A stretch of DNA of 64,000 nucleotides from Corallococcus soli (GTDB taxonomy: Bacteria > Myxococcota > Myxococcia > Myxococcales > Myxococcaceae). The stretch spans positions 44,756 through 108,755 of the forward strand of contig NZ_JAAIYO010000019.1 of the NCBI RefSeq assembly GCF_014930455.1. The letters are read 5' to 3'. This document shows positions 42,926 through 51,199 of the stretch, one piece after another. The translations under genes and the position numbers were made by a program. Positions within the stretch are counted from its first letter, which is position 1. Each line of letters opens with the position of its first letter. The notes below the pieces were generated by a model. It saw only the letters and a program-made list of their open reading frames with translations, had not been told where the DNA came from and ran no database searches.

Positions 42926-44167
42926 ATGTCTCAGCTCCTGCTGTCCGCGCTCCCGGTGGTCTGCCCGCACTGTGACGGGTACAACCCGCCACGCTCGGCC
43001 ACCTGTGTGCTCTGCGGCCAGGCGCTGGAAGAGGCCGCCGCCCCCCGCCCGACGCCCGCCCCCGTGGCGGCGCGCCCCGTGACGCCGCCCCCGGGCCGGC
43101 CCGTGGCGGTGGCCAGCTTCCCGCGCCCTGGAGAGGTCCCCGCTCCGGCGGTGTCGCCGCTGCACCCCAGCCAGGTGCCCCCCGGGCTCAAGCCCTCGGC
43201 GCGCACCCCGCCGCCCACCGCCGCCGCCGGCCTGATGGTGGAGGCCCGCCGCGCGCCGCCGCCCGCCCCCGGCGCACCCGGTGTCCCGGCCCCCCGGGCG
43301 GGCTACGGCCCGGCCCTGCCGCCCGCCAACACCCGCCCGCCCCCGCCGGTGCCCGACAGCGCCCTGCCGGGCCGCCCGAGCACGGGCAACACCCTGCCGC
43401 CCACGGCCGACGGTGCCCCGCCCGCCCGCTCCAGCCCCCCGACCCTGCCCCCCACCGCCCCGGCGGCGCCGGGCCCGGTGCCCACGGGCTCCAACCCGGC
43501 CGCGCGCCCTCCTCCGGTGGCGTCGCGCTTCGGGCTGGCGGTCATCGCCGGGACGACGCGCGGCCAGCGCTACAAGCTGCCGGTGACGGGCTGCGTGGTG
43601 GGCCGCCAGCGCGGCGCCATCCTCTTCCCCGACGACGTCTTCGTGTCGCCGCTGCACGCCACCTTCCTGGTGAAGGACGGCGCCCTCTACGTCCGGGATG
43701 AGACGAGCGCCTCCGGCGTCTACGTCACCTTCTCCGGCACGGAGCCCCTGGCGCCGCGCGCCCTCTTCAGCGCCGGCCAGCGGCTGTTCCGCTTCACCGG
43801 CCGCGTGGAGGCGCCGCCGCCCGTCGCCGGCCGCCCCAACCTGTACGGCTCGCCGGTGCCGCTGGGCCAGGCGCTGTACGGCGTGGAGGAGGTGCACATG
43901 GGTGGCCGGGCGGGCCGGGCGGTGGTGACGGCCGCGGCGCTGCTGACCATCGGGCAGGCCCACTGCGACCTGGCGTACCCCCATGACGAGGGGCTCGCGG
44001 GCCGGCACTGCGAGCTGAGCCCCACCGCGACGGGCGCGATGCTGCGCGACCTGTCCGGCGGCCTGGGCACCTACGTGCGCATCCCCCCCGCCACGGAGCG
44101 GCTCCTGCGCCCGGGAGACCGGGTCCGCCTGGGCCAGCACGTGGTGCAGGTGGAGACGCTCGGCTGA
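42926..44167 (+). CDS. Zinc-ribbon protein with two divergent FHA-like domains
   Basis: A 413-residue protein: a zinc ribbon (VCPHCDGYNP, CVLCGQ, about residues 13-33), a 150-residue Pro/Ala-rich linker, then two FHA-like domains. The first reads GRQRGAILFPDDVFVSPLHA and ASGVYVTF; the second has AGRHCE and GGLGTYVRI. Both lack the canonical S-R-x-H or N-G phosphothreonine-binding residues (SPLH/SG and GRH/LG), so they may not bind phosphopeptide normally. The gene is the first of three neighbours with zinc ribbons. No ribosome site is strong. Confidence 0.82.
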   Translation: MSQLLLSALPVVCPHCDGYNPPRSATCVLCGQALEEAAAPRPTPAPVAARPVTPPPGRPVAVASFPRPGEVPAPAVSPLHPSQVPPGLKPSARTPPPTAAAGLMVEARRAPPPAPGAPGVPAPRAGYGPALPPANTRPPPPVPDSALPGRPSTGNTLPPTADGAPPARSSPPTLPPTAPAAPGPVPTGSNPAARPPPVASRFGLAVIAGTTRGQRYKLPVTGCVVGRQRGAILFPDDVFVSPLHATFLVKDGALYVRDETSASGVYVTFSGTEPLAPRALFSAGQRLFRFTGRVEAPPPVAGRPNLYGSPVPLGQALYGVEEVHMGGRAGRAVVTAAALLTIGQAHCDLAYPHDEGLAGRHCELSPTATGAMLRDLSGGLGTYVRIPPATERLLRPGDRVRLGQHVVQVETLG

Positions 44168-44251
44168 AGCGCACGGGCCGCGGCCCGGCTCAAGGGCGGG
44201 CCCCTGGCTTCGGAGAGGGCCGCCCTCCGTCCGGGGTCAGCCCTTCTTGAT

Positions 44252-45973
44252 TCAGGGTGCCGAGGGGCGGGCCACGCCGCCGCTCAACCGCTGGTCGATG
44301 TACGCACGCGCCTTGGAGTCCGGCATGTCCCGGAGGTGGCGCTCCCACCAGCCGCGCGCCTCGTCCGTCTGGTCGCGCTGCCAGTACAGCTCGCCCAGCT
44401 TGAGGGCCAGCTCCGCCTCCGGGTTGTAGCTGAAGGCTTCCTTGTAGCTCGCCGTCGCGCGGCTCAGCTCGCCCGTGAGCACGTCGCGGTCCCCGTCCTG
44501 CGTCAGCTTGCGGGCCCGGTCCACGTTGCGCGAGGCGCTCGGAATCTGCCGCAGGTACTCAGGCGCCTGGTTCGGATCCGTGCCGGCGTTGAGCTGCCGG
44601 GGCGCGTTGGCCGGCAGGTACGTGGTGCTCTCCCCGCCGCTGCCCGCGCCAATGCCGAAGTAGTAGACGAAGAAGCCCACCGCCCCCAGCACCAGCAGGG
44701 TGGTGAGCACCTTGAAGAAGAGGATGAAACCCTCCCCTCCCGCCGACGCGGACTCGGCGGTGCGGCTGATCCGACTGGCGTCGAGCGCCTGCGTGGCCTC
44801 CTCGGACACGGGCTTGCGCGCGTCCGGCAGGGCCCGCACCGTGGCCTCCACCGTCACGTCGTTCCAGCCGGTGTTGTTCCTCCGGGCGTCCTGGTTCTGG
44901 GCGGCCTGGGACTTGCGCGGAAGGGGCGCCAGCACGTTGGAGGCCTGCGGACGGCGGGGCGCGGTGTCGCTCGCACCGCCGCGCCTGCGCTCCTTGTCCA
45001 CCGCGAGCAGCTCCGCCTTGAACGCCGCGGCGTCAGCCGGCCGGTCATCCGGGTCCTTGGACAGGACGCGCAGGATGAGGCGCTCCATGCCCGGGGAGAT
45101 GCGCGCGTCCGGGCGGCGGCGCGTGGGCGGGGGCGGCTCCTCCGTGAGGTGCTTGGTGGCGAAGCCCACCGCCGAATCGGACTCGAAGGGCAGCAGGCCC
45201 GTGGTGAGCTGGTAGAGGATGACGCCCACCGCGTACAGGTCCGAGCGGTAGTCCAGCACCGCGCCGCGCGCCTGCTCCGGCGACATGTATTCGGGCGTGC
45301 CGCACACGAAGCCCGCGCGCGTGAGGGCCGGGCCCTCGTCCTGCACGTCGGTGATCTTCGCGATGCCGAAGTCCAGCACCTTCACGAAGTCCGGCTCGTT
45401 GCGGCGCTGCTCCACCATGATGTTCTCGGGCTTCAGGTCCCGGTGGATGACGCCCGCGCCGTGCGCGTCCGACAGCGCGTTGAGGATCTGCAGGACGATG
45501 CGCACCACGCGCGCCTCGCCCAGCGGCCACTCGCGGCTGAGGATTTGATGCAGGTCCTGCCCGGACACGTACTCCATCGCGATGAAGAGCGCGCCGTCGT
45601 CCGCCTGACCGAAGTCCAGCACGCTGATGGAGTTGGGGTGGTTCAGCCGGCTGGCCGCCTTGGCCTCGCGCTGGAAGCGCGCGACGGTGCGCTCGTCCGA
45701 CAGCAGCGTGTGGCGCAGGACCTTCAGCACCACCACCTTGTCGAGCGCGAGCTGGCGGGCCCGGTACACCTTGCCCATGCCGCCCTCGCCAATGAGGGCC
45801 TCGACCCGGTACTTGGAGGCAATCGTCTTGCCGACGTACTCGTCGCCGCCCTCCGCCGCGCGCAACAACGTAGCGCCGCAGGCGGGACAGTAGCGGGAAG
45901 AGTCTTCGGCGTCGGCGCCGCAGGAAGGGCAGTACACGTCAGCGTCCAGTGGGTGGGGCCGGGACTTCACCAT
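44252..45973 (-). CDS. Zinc-ribbon Ser/Thr protein kinase with transmembrane segment
   Basis: A 573-residue Hanks-type kinase. N-terminal zinc ribbon: VYCPSCGADAEDSSRYCPAC. Kinase domain about residues 46-310: glycine loop GEGGMGKV, VVLKVL lysine, catalytic loop GVIHRDLKPENIM, DFGIAK, and EYMSPEQAR. A variable linker, a membrane helix (LTTLLVLGAVGFFVYYFGIG) and an extracytoplasmic C-terminal TPR-like region follow. GAGGGGC precedes the ATG at 45973. It sits between two zinc-ribbon FHA genes, its likely substrates or readers, although those domains are partly degenerate. Confidence 0.88.
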   Translation of the reverse strand: MVKSRPHPLDADVYCPSCGADAEDSSRYCPACGATLLRAAEGGDEYVGKTIASKYRVEALIGEGGMGKVYRARQLALDKVVVLKVLRHTLLSDERTVARFQREAKAASRLNHPNSISVLDFGQADDGALFIAMEYVSGQDLHQILSREWPLGEARVVRIVLQILNALSDAHGAGVIHRDLKPENIMVEQRRNEPDFVKVLDFGIAKITDVQDEGPALTRAGFVCGTPEYMSPEQARGAVLDYRSDLYAVGVILYQLTTGLLPFESDSAVGFATKHLTEEPPPPTRRRPDARISPGMERLILRVLSKDPDDRPADAAAFKAELLAVDKERRRGGASDTAPRRPQASNVLAPLPRKSQAAQNQDARRNNTGWNDVTVEATVRALPDARKPVSEEATQALDASRISRTAESASAGGEGFILFFKVLTTLLVLGAVGFFVYYFGIGAGSGGESTTYLPANAPRQLNAGTDPNQAPEYLRQIPSASRNVDRARKLTQDGDRDVLTGELSRATASYKEAFSYNPEAELALKLGELYWQRDQTDEARGWWERHLRDMPDSKARAYIDQRLSGGVARPSAP

Positions 45974-46048
45974 GCCCCTCGGGTGTGGAGCAAGCCATGC
46001 GCACCGGGCCCCCCAACGCCGCTCCAGCCTGCTAGAAGGGGGCCTCTC

Positions 46049-46816
46049 ATGGACGCCGTGGACTATTGCCCCCGCTGTGACACCGAGAATTCCAGGGATG
46101 CCACCGTATGCCGTGCTTGCGGCTCGGCGCTGCGCTCCGGAACGATGGTGATGGCCGTGGCGCACGTCTCCTCGCGCCCGCAGGTGTCCATCCGCGTCGT
46201 GCGGGCGGACGGCGGCCCCGAGTCCCTCGTGCGCATGCAGCGCGACACCCTCACCTGCGGCCAGCAGGCGGACATCGCGCTCAACGACGACCCCTTCATC
46301 ATGCCCGTGCAGGCCCGCTTCTTCTTCTCCGGCGCGCGGCTCGCCGTGGAGGACGTGGGCGGCGCCAACGGCGTCTTCGTGCGCCTGCGACAGGAGCGCG
46401 AGCTGCCCGCCGGCGGAGAGCTGCGCCTGGGCCGCCAGCGCCTGGTGCTGGAGCCCATCCCCACCGCGGCGCTCGGGCCCGGCGGCACGCAGGTGTGGGG
46501 CTCACCGGATCCCGGCTACCGGCTGCGGCTCATCCAGCTGCTGGAGGGCGGCCTGCGCGGCGCGGCCTTCCCGCTCAAGGACGGCGACAACCTGCTGGGT
46601 CGCGAACAGGGCGACATCGCCTTCCCCACGGACGGCTTCGTGTCCGGGCGGCACGCGCTCCTGCAGGTGAGGGGGGACCGGCTGATGGTGCGCGACGTGG
46701 GCTCGTCCAACGGCACGTTCATCCGGCTCGCCGGACCGACGTTCGTGGACAACGGCGACCACTTCCTCATCGGCCGTCAGCTGCTGCGCGTGGAGATCCA
46801 GCCCGTCGTCGCCTGA
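46049..46816 (+). CDS. Zinc-ribbon protein with two FHA domains
   Basis: A 255-residue protein with the same double CxxC ribbon as its neighbours (YCPRCDTENSRDATVCRACG), then two FHA-like domains. The first (ALNDDPFIMPVQARFFFSGA, GGANGVFV) lacks the SxxH motif, with IMPVQA in place of SRxHA. The second is canonical (LLGREQGDIAFPTDGFVSGR followed by HA, and DVGSSNGTFI), with GR, SGRH and SSNGT intact, so it is the only plainly functional phosphothreonine reader of the four domains here. AAGGGGG lies 7 bases before the ATG. It is divergent from the kinase gene. Confidence 0.86.
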   Translation: MDAVDYCPRCDTENSRDATVCRACGSALRSGTMVMAVAHVSSRPQVSIRVVRADGGPESLVRMQRDTLTCGQQADIALNDDPFIMPVQARFFFSGARLAVEDVGGANGVFVRLRQERELPAGGELRLGRQRLVLEPIPTAALGPGGTQVWGSPDPGYRLRLIQLLEGGLRGAAFPLKDGDNLLGREQGDIAFPTDGFVSGRHALLQVRGDRLMVRDVGSSNGTFIRLAGPTFVDNGDHFLIGRQLLRVEIQPVVA

Positions 46817-46852
46817 GCGGACGTCCCGCGTGGCCCCGTGACTTGAAGGCAA

Positions 46853-46883
46853 GGCCGCACGGCGCTTCCAGGCCCGTGCGGCC
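46853..46883. terminator. Bidirectional hairpin, FHA gene and dksA-like gene
   Basis: A perfect 10-bp stem GGCCGCACGG (46853-46862) / CCGTGCGGCC (46874-46883) with an 11-base loop lies between the convergent stop codons at 46816 and 46905. There is no U-run. Confidence 0.5.
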
Positions 46884-46904
46884 AGCACACTTCACGCTCC
46901 GGCG

Positions 46905-47267
46905 TCAGCCGTAGGACTTCTCCTTCTTCTCCTGCTCTTCCTTGCAGCGGATGCAGAGCGTCGTCACCGGACGCGCATCCAGACGCTTGGGGGAGATGTC
47001 CTCCTCGCAGCGCTCGCAGACGCCGAAGGTGCCGTCTTCCACGCGCTTGAGCGCGCCGTCGATCTTCTGCAGCAGGAACTTCTCGCGGTCCCTCAGACGG
47101 AAGACCATGGACTGGGTGTACTCGGAGGCGGCCTGGTCGATTTCGTCCGGCAGGTCGTCCGTGTCGAACGAAGACTCCTCCACCAGGGTCTTCTTCGCGC
47201 TCTCGAGCAGGCTCGCTTTGCTGTCCTCGAGCATCTTCTTGTAACGCTTGAGATCTTTCTGGTTCAC
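46905..47267 (-). CDS. DksA/TraR-family zinc-finger protein
   Basis: A 120-residue coiled-coil zinc-finger protein of the DksA/TraR type that would bind RNA polymerase via its secondary channel. The coiled coil (LKRYKKMLEDSKASLLESAK) and acidic stretch (DTDDLPDEIDQAASE) precede a C4 finger, CERC at 84-87 and CIRC at 105-108, 17 residues between. GTG at 47267 has GGAG 9 bases upstream; an ATG further 5' would add a Pro-rich leader with no family match. (p)ppGpp synergy is plausible since rel lies in the same window, but this is inference. Confidence 0.85.
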   Translation of the reverse strand: MNQKDLKRYKKMLEDSKASLLESAKKTLVEESSFDTDDLPDEIDQAASEYTQSMVFRLRDREKFLLQKIDGALKRVEDGTFGVCERCEEDISPKRLDARPVTTLCIRCKEEQEKKEKSYG

Positions 47268-47393
47268 AGCCTGCGCTCCAGGTGGGGCGGGTAGAGGGGG
47301 CCTGGCCCCTGAAAAAAAGGGCCCGAAAGCTTTATTCATGCACCTTGCAGTGTCAAGCTGACCTGCTTCAAATTGTGGTGCACGAGGGGCGGC

Positions 47394-48275
47394 TTGAGCG
47401 ACAACACGAAGTTCGATCGGGAATTCTTGCGCTCGGCTCTGACACTGGCCGCCAAGGGGGACGTCGATCACTTCCTCTACATCTGTGACACACCCATTCC
47501 TCCCGAGGACCTGCGGGGTCGTCCTGCCCGCAAGAAGCTCGTGTACGCGGTGACGCTGGAAGCGCTGGCGCACGAGCACCAGCGCAAGAAGGTACGCGCG
47601 CTCGTCATTCCCGCCTACGACTACTCGCGCACCGAGCGGGTAAAGGTAGCGCTCGTGTCCGCGCTTTCCCAGGGCGCTTTCAAGGAAGGCGACCTGGTGT
47701 TGTGCATGACGGGAAAGGTGGGTCGGGCACCGGACACGTTGATGCAGATGCGCATCGGCGGTTCGCTGGACGACCGGCTGGCCATCGAGGGCGTGAAGCT
47801 GGGCGACGAGTTCAACTCCCAGGTGGTGGACGCGCTGCTCCAGTTGGCGCTCCAGATAGGCCAGGAGGGCTTCGAGGGCCACCCCATCGGGACCATCATC
47901 ACGATTGGCGACCACACCAGCGTCCTGGAGAAGAGCCGGCAGCTCACCATCAACCCGTTCCAGGGCCTGTCGGAGGCCGAGCGCAACGTGCTCGACCCGA
48001 AGATCCGCGACGCCATCAAGAACTTCTCCGTGCTGGACGGCGCGTTCGTCATCCGCGAGGACGGCGTCGTGCTGTCCGCCGGCCGCTACCTGTCCGCCAA
48101 CGACGACACGGTGAAGATCCCCCTGGGCCTGGGCGCCCGGCACGCGGCCGCCGCGGGCATCACCTCCACCACGCACTGCATCGCGCTGGTGGTGAGCCAG
48201 ACCTCCGGGGCGGTGCGGCTGCTCAAGGGCGGCAGCATCGTGCTGGAGCTGCACCAGACGGCGCGGCGCTCCTGA
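47394..48275 (+). CDS. DacZ-like diadenylate cyclase candidate (PK-C-like plus DAC domain)
   Basis: A 293-residue protein. The N-terminal half (KKVRALVIPAYDYSRTERVK, KEGDLVLCMTGKVGRAPDTL) resembles the pyruvate-kinase C-like module found before the cyclase domain in archaeal DacZ. The C-terminal half is a DisA_N/DAC-like domain with SVLDGAFVIREDGVVLSAGR (DGA at 215-217) and GLGARHAAAAGIT (247-259). In canonical cyclases the second motif reads GTRHR; here it is GARHA, so Thr and the final Arg are changed. TTG at 47394 is chosen because GAGGGG lies 4 bases upstream. Product c-di-AMP is unproven. Confidence 0.7.
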   Translation: MSDNTKFDREFLRSALTLAAKGDVDHFLYICDTPIPPEDLRGRPARKKLVYAVTLEALAHEHQRKKVRALVIPAYDYSRTERVKVALVSALSQGAFKEGDLVLCMTGKVGRAPDTLMQMRIGGSLDDRLAIEGVKLGDEFNSQVVDALLQLALQIGQEGFEGHPIGTIITIGDHTSVLEKSRQLTINPFQGLSEAERNVLDPKIRDAIKNFSVLDGAFVIREDGVVLSAGRYLSANDDTVKIPLGLGARHAAAAGITSTTHCIALVVSQTSGAVRLLKGGSIVLELHQTARRS

Positions 48276-48286
48276 CGCGGGCGTGA

Positions 48287-48856
48287 CTACTTCACGCGTT
48301 CGGGTGGCGCCGTGGCGCCGTGCTCCTCGCGGTAGATGTCCGCCAGGGCGTGCGCCTTCTCCACCTCGTCGCGCGCGGCCTCCAGCGCGAGCACCCGGTC
48401 GAAGCGCTCCACCTGCTCGCGCAGCGCGTCGGTGACGACGCCGCCCACGGCCATGCGCGCGGAGGCGCTCTCCCGTTCGATGCGCAGGTCCGCCACGCGC
48501 TCGCCCAGCTCTCCGGCCGCGGAGAGGAGCAACCCCGAGTCCCGCTCCGCGCGGCGCAGGGACTCACGCGTGGACTCCAGCAGGCGTTCGGTCTGCACGC
48601 GGTCGCGCTCCAGCACGCCCACGCCCTTCGCGTCCCCCCGCTCCTGCGCCGTCTGGCGCCGGCCGGCGATGTCGCCCAGGCGGGCCGTGTAGCGCGTCAC
48701 GCCTCGGGCCAGCTCCCCCTTGAGGGCGAGCAGCGTGGCGGCGGACTTGCGCACTTCGGCCGCCTGCCGCTCCAGGTCCTCGATGAGCCGGTCGAACGTG
48801 GCCAGCGGATCCACGGACGCCGGGGGCGTCTTCTTGCGTTTGAGGAAGCCGAACAT
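48287..48856 (-). CDS. Coiled-coil protein, PspA/IM30-like
   Basis: A 189-residue protein that is almost wholly alpha-helical and charged (ATFDRLIEDLERQAAEVRKS through VERFDRVLALEAARDEVEKA). A basic start (MFGFLKRKKTPP) precedes it. The layout is PspA/IM30-like or a general coiled coil, with no clear family signature, so the call is by architecture only. It lies 11 bases from the convergent DacZ-like gene and 22 bases after the large VWA gene stop, which suggests it belongs to the MoxR-VWA operon. Confidence 0.6.
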   Translation of the reverse strand: MFGFLKRKKTPPASVDPLATFDRLIEDLERQAAEVRKSAATLLALKGELARGVTRYTARLGDIAGRRQTAQERGDAKGVGVLERDRVQTERLLESTRESLRRAERDSGLLLSAAGELGERVADLRIERESASARMAVGGVVTDALREQVERFDRVLALEAARDEVEKAHALADIYREEHGATAPPERVK

Positions 48857-48878
48857 GGCGCGTGTCCTGGCCCGCAGC

Positions 48879-51164
48879 CTACCCGAACGGGCGGCAGAGC
48901 AGTCTCACCCGTTCCAGGGCGGCCACCACCGGGGGCGCGCCGCCGGACAGCACCGAGAGGTAGCGGGCGGGCGTCAGTCCATAGACGGACAGCAGGTGCT
49001 GCAGCAGCACCACGCTCTCCGTCGCGCGCCGGTCCGTGGGCGCCAGCGACGCGGCCTCCCCCACCGCCTCAAGGATGTCCGCCACGCGCGCGGCCAGGTC
49101 CGCGCCGGCGGCCTCCACCCCGGGGGACGGCGCCTGCGCGGCCGGGAAGAGCGCGTCGAAGGAGGCCTCCACCGCCACGCCGGCCTGGGGCACGCGCCCC
49201 GCCGCCACCGCCTCCAGGGCGTCCAGGTGCGGGCCCAGCGCCTCCAGCGCCTCCAGCGTGGCGGGCACGTCGCGCGGCAGCAGCGTGCGCCAGGGCGTGT
49301 CGAACTCGGTGCGCGCCCAGCGGATCTCCTCGTCGGAGAGCGGGTGGTAGAAGGCGCGGCCCCCGGCGGCGCGCTGTTCGAGCACCAGGGACTTGAGGTC
49401 GGCGTTCTCCTCGCCCAGGGAGATGAAGCTCAGCGCGATGTCCAGGGCGCCCATCGGCGCGCGGGTGCGGCGGATGAGGTCCAGGTCCACGCGGTCCTCG
49501 CCGTCGGTGATGAGCACCACCGTGGCGCGGGCCAGGTACGGGTCCCTGCCCTGCGCGGCGCGGATGGAGTCGAACGCGGACAGGAGGGCCAGGGAGATGT
49601 CCGTCTGCCCCTCGGCGGGCGAGTCGCGGAAGAGCTTCTCAATCTGCCGCGTCGCCTCCGCGGCGGTGTCCACGCGGGCCAGCTCCGTGGGCACGTCGTT
49701 GAAGAAGCTGAAGTAGAGCGGATCAAAGGCCTCGTCGCGCCGTGCCTTGACGCGGAGGTTGTTGAGCTCCGCGATGATGAGCGCATCCCGGAAGCGCGCC
49801 CGCGCGCCATGCATGGAGCCGGACGCGTCACAGACGTAGACGCGCACGGCGGTGCGCTTCACCTTGCGGGGCTTGGGCGGAGGCGCGTCGTCCAGGTAGG
49901 TGCGCACCAGCTGCCGGTGCGCGGCCAGGTCCTGGAGGATCCGCCGCGGGTCGGTGATGACGAACTGGTGGATCTCGTCCAGGCTCCCCGTCGTGGAGAA
50001 CGACATCGTCTGCGTCGGATAGGGCACCTGGCGCGGGACCGCTCGCGCGGCGGCGGCGTTCGACTCGACGATCTCCTCGGTAAGCGAATCCTCCACGTCG
50101 AAGAAGCGCGCGCACCCGGCCGCCAGGTCGAACGTCGCCAGCTGTTCCGGCTGGAGCGAGAACGCCAGGTCCGCGAGCCTTTCGTCCGGTGCGTCCTCCT
50201 CCTGCCCGTCCCCGTCCTCCGCCGCGTCGTCCGCCTCCCCCAGCCACCGGACCAGCGACTGCGCCTCGGCCTCCTCCACCATCCGCGTCAACCGGGGCTC
50301 CGGGGGCAGCAGGGGCGTCAGCGCACCGCGGGCCCTGGACGCCAGCTCCGCGTCCCCGGCCTCCAGGGCGCGCTCGTAGAGGCCCTGCAACGACCGATAG
50401 GCGCCCCGGGGGTCCTTGTGGGCCGTCTCCCGCACGCCGCGCACCAGCGCTTCCAGGGAGCGCGTGGGCGGCACCTCGCGCACGCGCTCGCGCGCCTCCG
50501 CCACGTCGTTGCGCAACGCCAGGCTCCGCGCGCGATCCGCGTCCGTGCCCAGCCGCAGCAGCAGCTCATGGGCCAGGTCCAGGTCGCGTCGCTTCTGCAC
50601 CAGGTCGATGACGTTCTCGCGCGCGCGGGTGGCCAGCAGCTCCGCGATGGCCAGCCGGGCGCTCACCGGCGGCCGCTGCCGGTCCGGCTCAGGCGGGCGC
50701 TCGAAGATTTCGAAGGGGGCCTCCTCCTCCAGCGGCTCCAGCGGACGTCCGAAGAGGTCCGCCACCTTCACCGCGCGGGCCAGTCGCACGAAGCCCCGGT
50801 CCAGCGAGGTGAGCGCGCCCGCCGGAAGCGCACCCGCGCGATGCGCCTTCTCCACGCGGCGCAGCGCCTCCTCGAACTCCTCCAGGGCCTGGGCCGCGCG
50901 TCCCGCCAGGCCCTGCGCGAGCACCCCGGCCCGGCCCCGCTGGGCGCCCAGCGCGAGCAGCAACCGCGCGTCCGCGGCGGTGTGGATGCCCACCCGGTCC
51001 AGCTCGCGGTCGAGCGCCACGAGCACCGGCAGGGACAGGTCCTCCGGCCCCTTCACCTTGCGCCCGAAGGGCCAGGACCAGGCCGGGGCGCTCCGGCCCG
51101 GTGCCGCAGGCTGCCGCAGCCCATCCAGGCGCTGCCTCAGCGGGGTGAGTCGCCGCGCCAGCAC
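48879..51164 (-). CDS. Large VWA-domain protein (partner of the MoxR ATPase)
   Basis: A 761-residue protein. About 450 residues of alpha-helical region precede a von Willebrand A domain with a complete MIDAS: DASGS (VYVCDASGSMHGARAR), the Thr-containing TDISLALLSAF, and VVLITDGED. It follows a MoxR AAA+ gene by 35 bases, and the pair resembles RavA-ViaA, but both partners are much longer than the E. coli proteins. GTG at 51164 has AAGGCGG upstream. Function is likely chaperone-like complex assembly; the target is unknown. Confidence 0.82.
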   Translation of the reverse strand: MLARRLTPLRQRLDGLRQPAAPGRSAPAWSWPFGRKVKGPEDLSLPVLVALDRELDRVGIHTAADARLLLALGAQRGRAGVLAQGLAGRAAQALEEFEEALRRVEKAHRAGALPAGALTSLDRGFVRLARAVKVADLFGRPLEPLEEEAPFEIFERPPEPDRQRPPVSARLAIAELLATRARENVIDLVQKRRDLDLAHELLLRLGTDADRARSLALRNDVAEARERVREVPPTRSLEALVRGVRETAHKDPRGAYRSLQGLYERALEAGDAELASRARGALTPLLPPEPRLTRMVEEAEAQSLVRWLGEADDAAEDGDGQEEDAPDERLADLAFSLQPEQLATFDLAAGCARFFDVEDSLTEEIVESNAAAARAVPRQVPYPTQTMSFSTTGSLDEIHQFVITDPRRILQDLAAHRQLVRTYLDDAPPPKPRKVKRTAVRVYVCDASGSMHGARARFRDALIIAELNNLRVKARRDEAFDPLYFSFFNDVPTELARVDTAAEATRQIEKLFRDSPAEGQTDISLALLSAFDSIRAAQGRDPYLARATVVLITDGEDRVDLDLIRRTRAPMGALDIALSFISLGEENADLKSLVLEQRAAGGRAFYHPLSDEEIRWARTEFDTPWRTLLPRDVPATLEALEALGPHLDALEAVAAGRVPQAGVAVEASFDALFPAAQAPSPGVEAAGADLAARVADILEAVGEAASLAPTDRRATESVVLLQHLLSVYGLTPARYLSVLSGGAPPVVAALERVRLLCRPFG

Positions 51165-51199
51165 GTCTCAGCGCCGCCTTCCGTCCAGGGGCGTCACGC

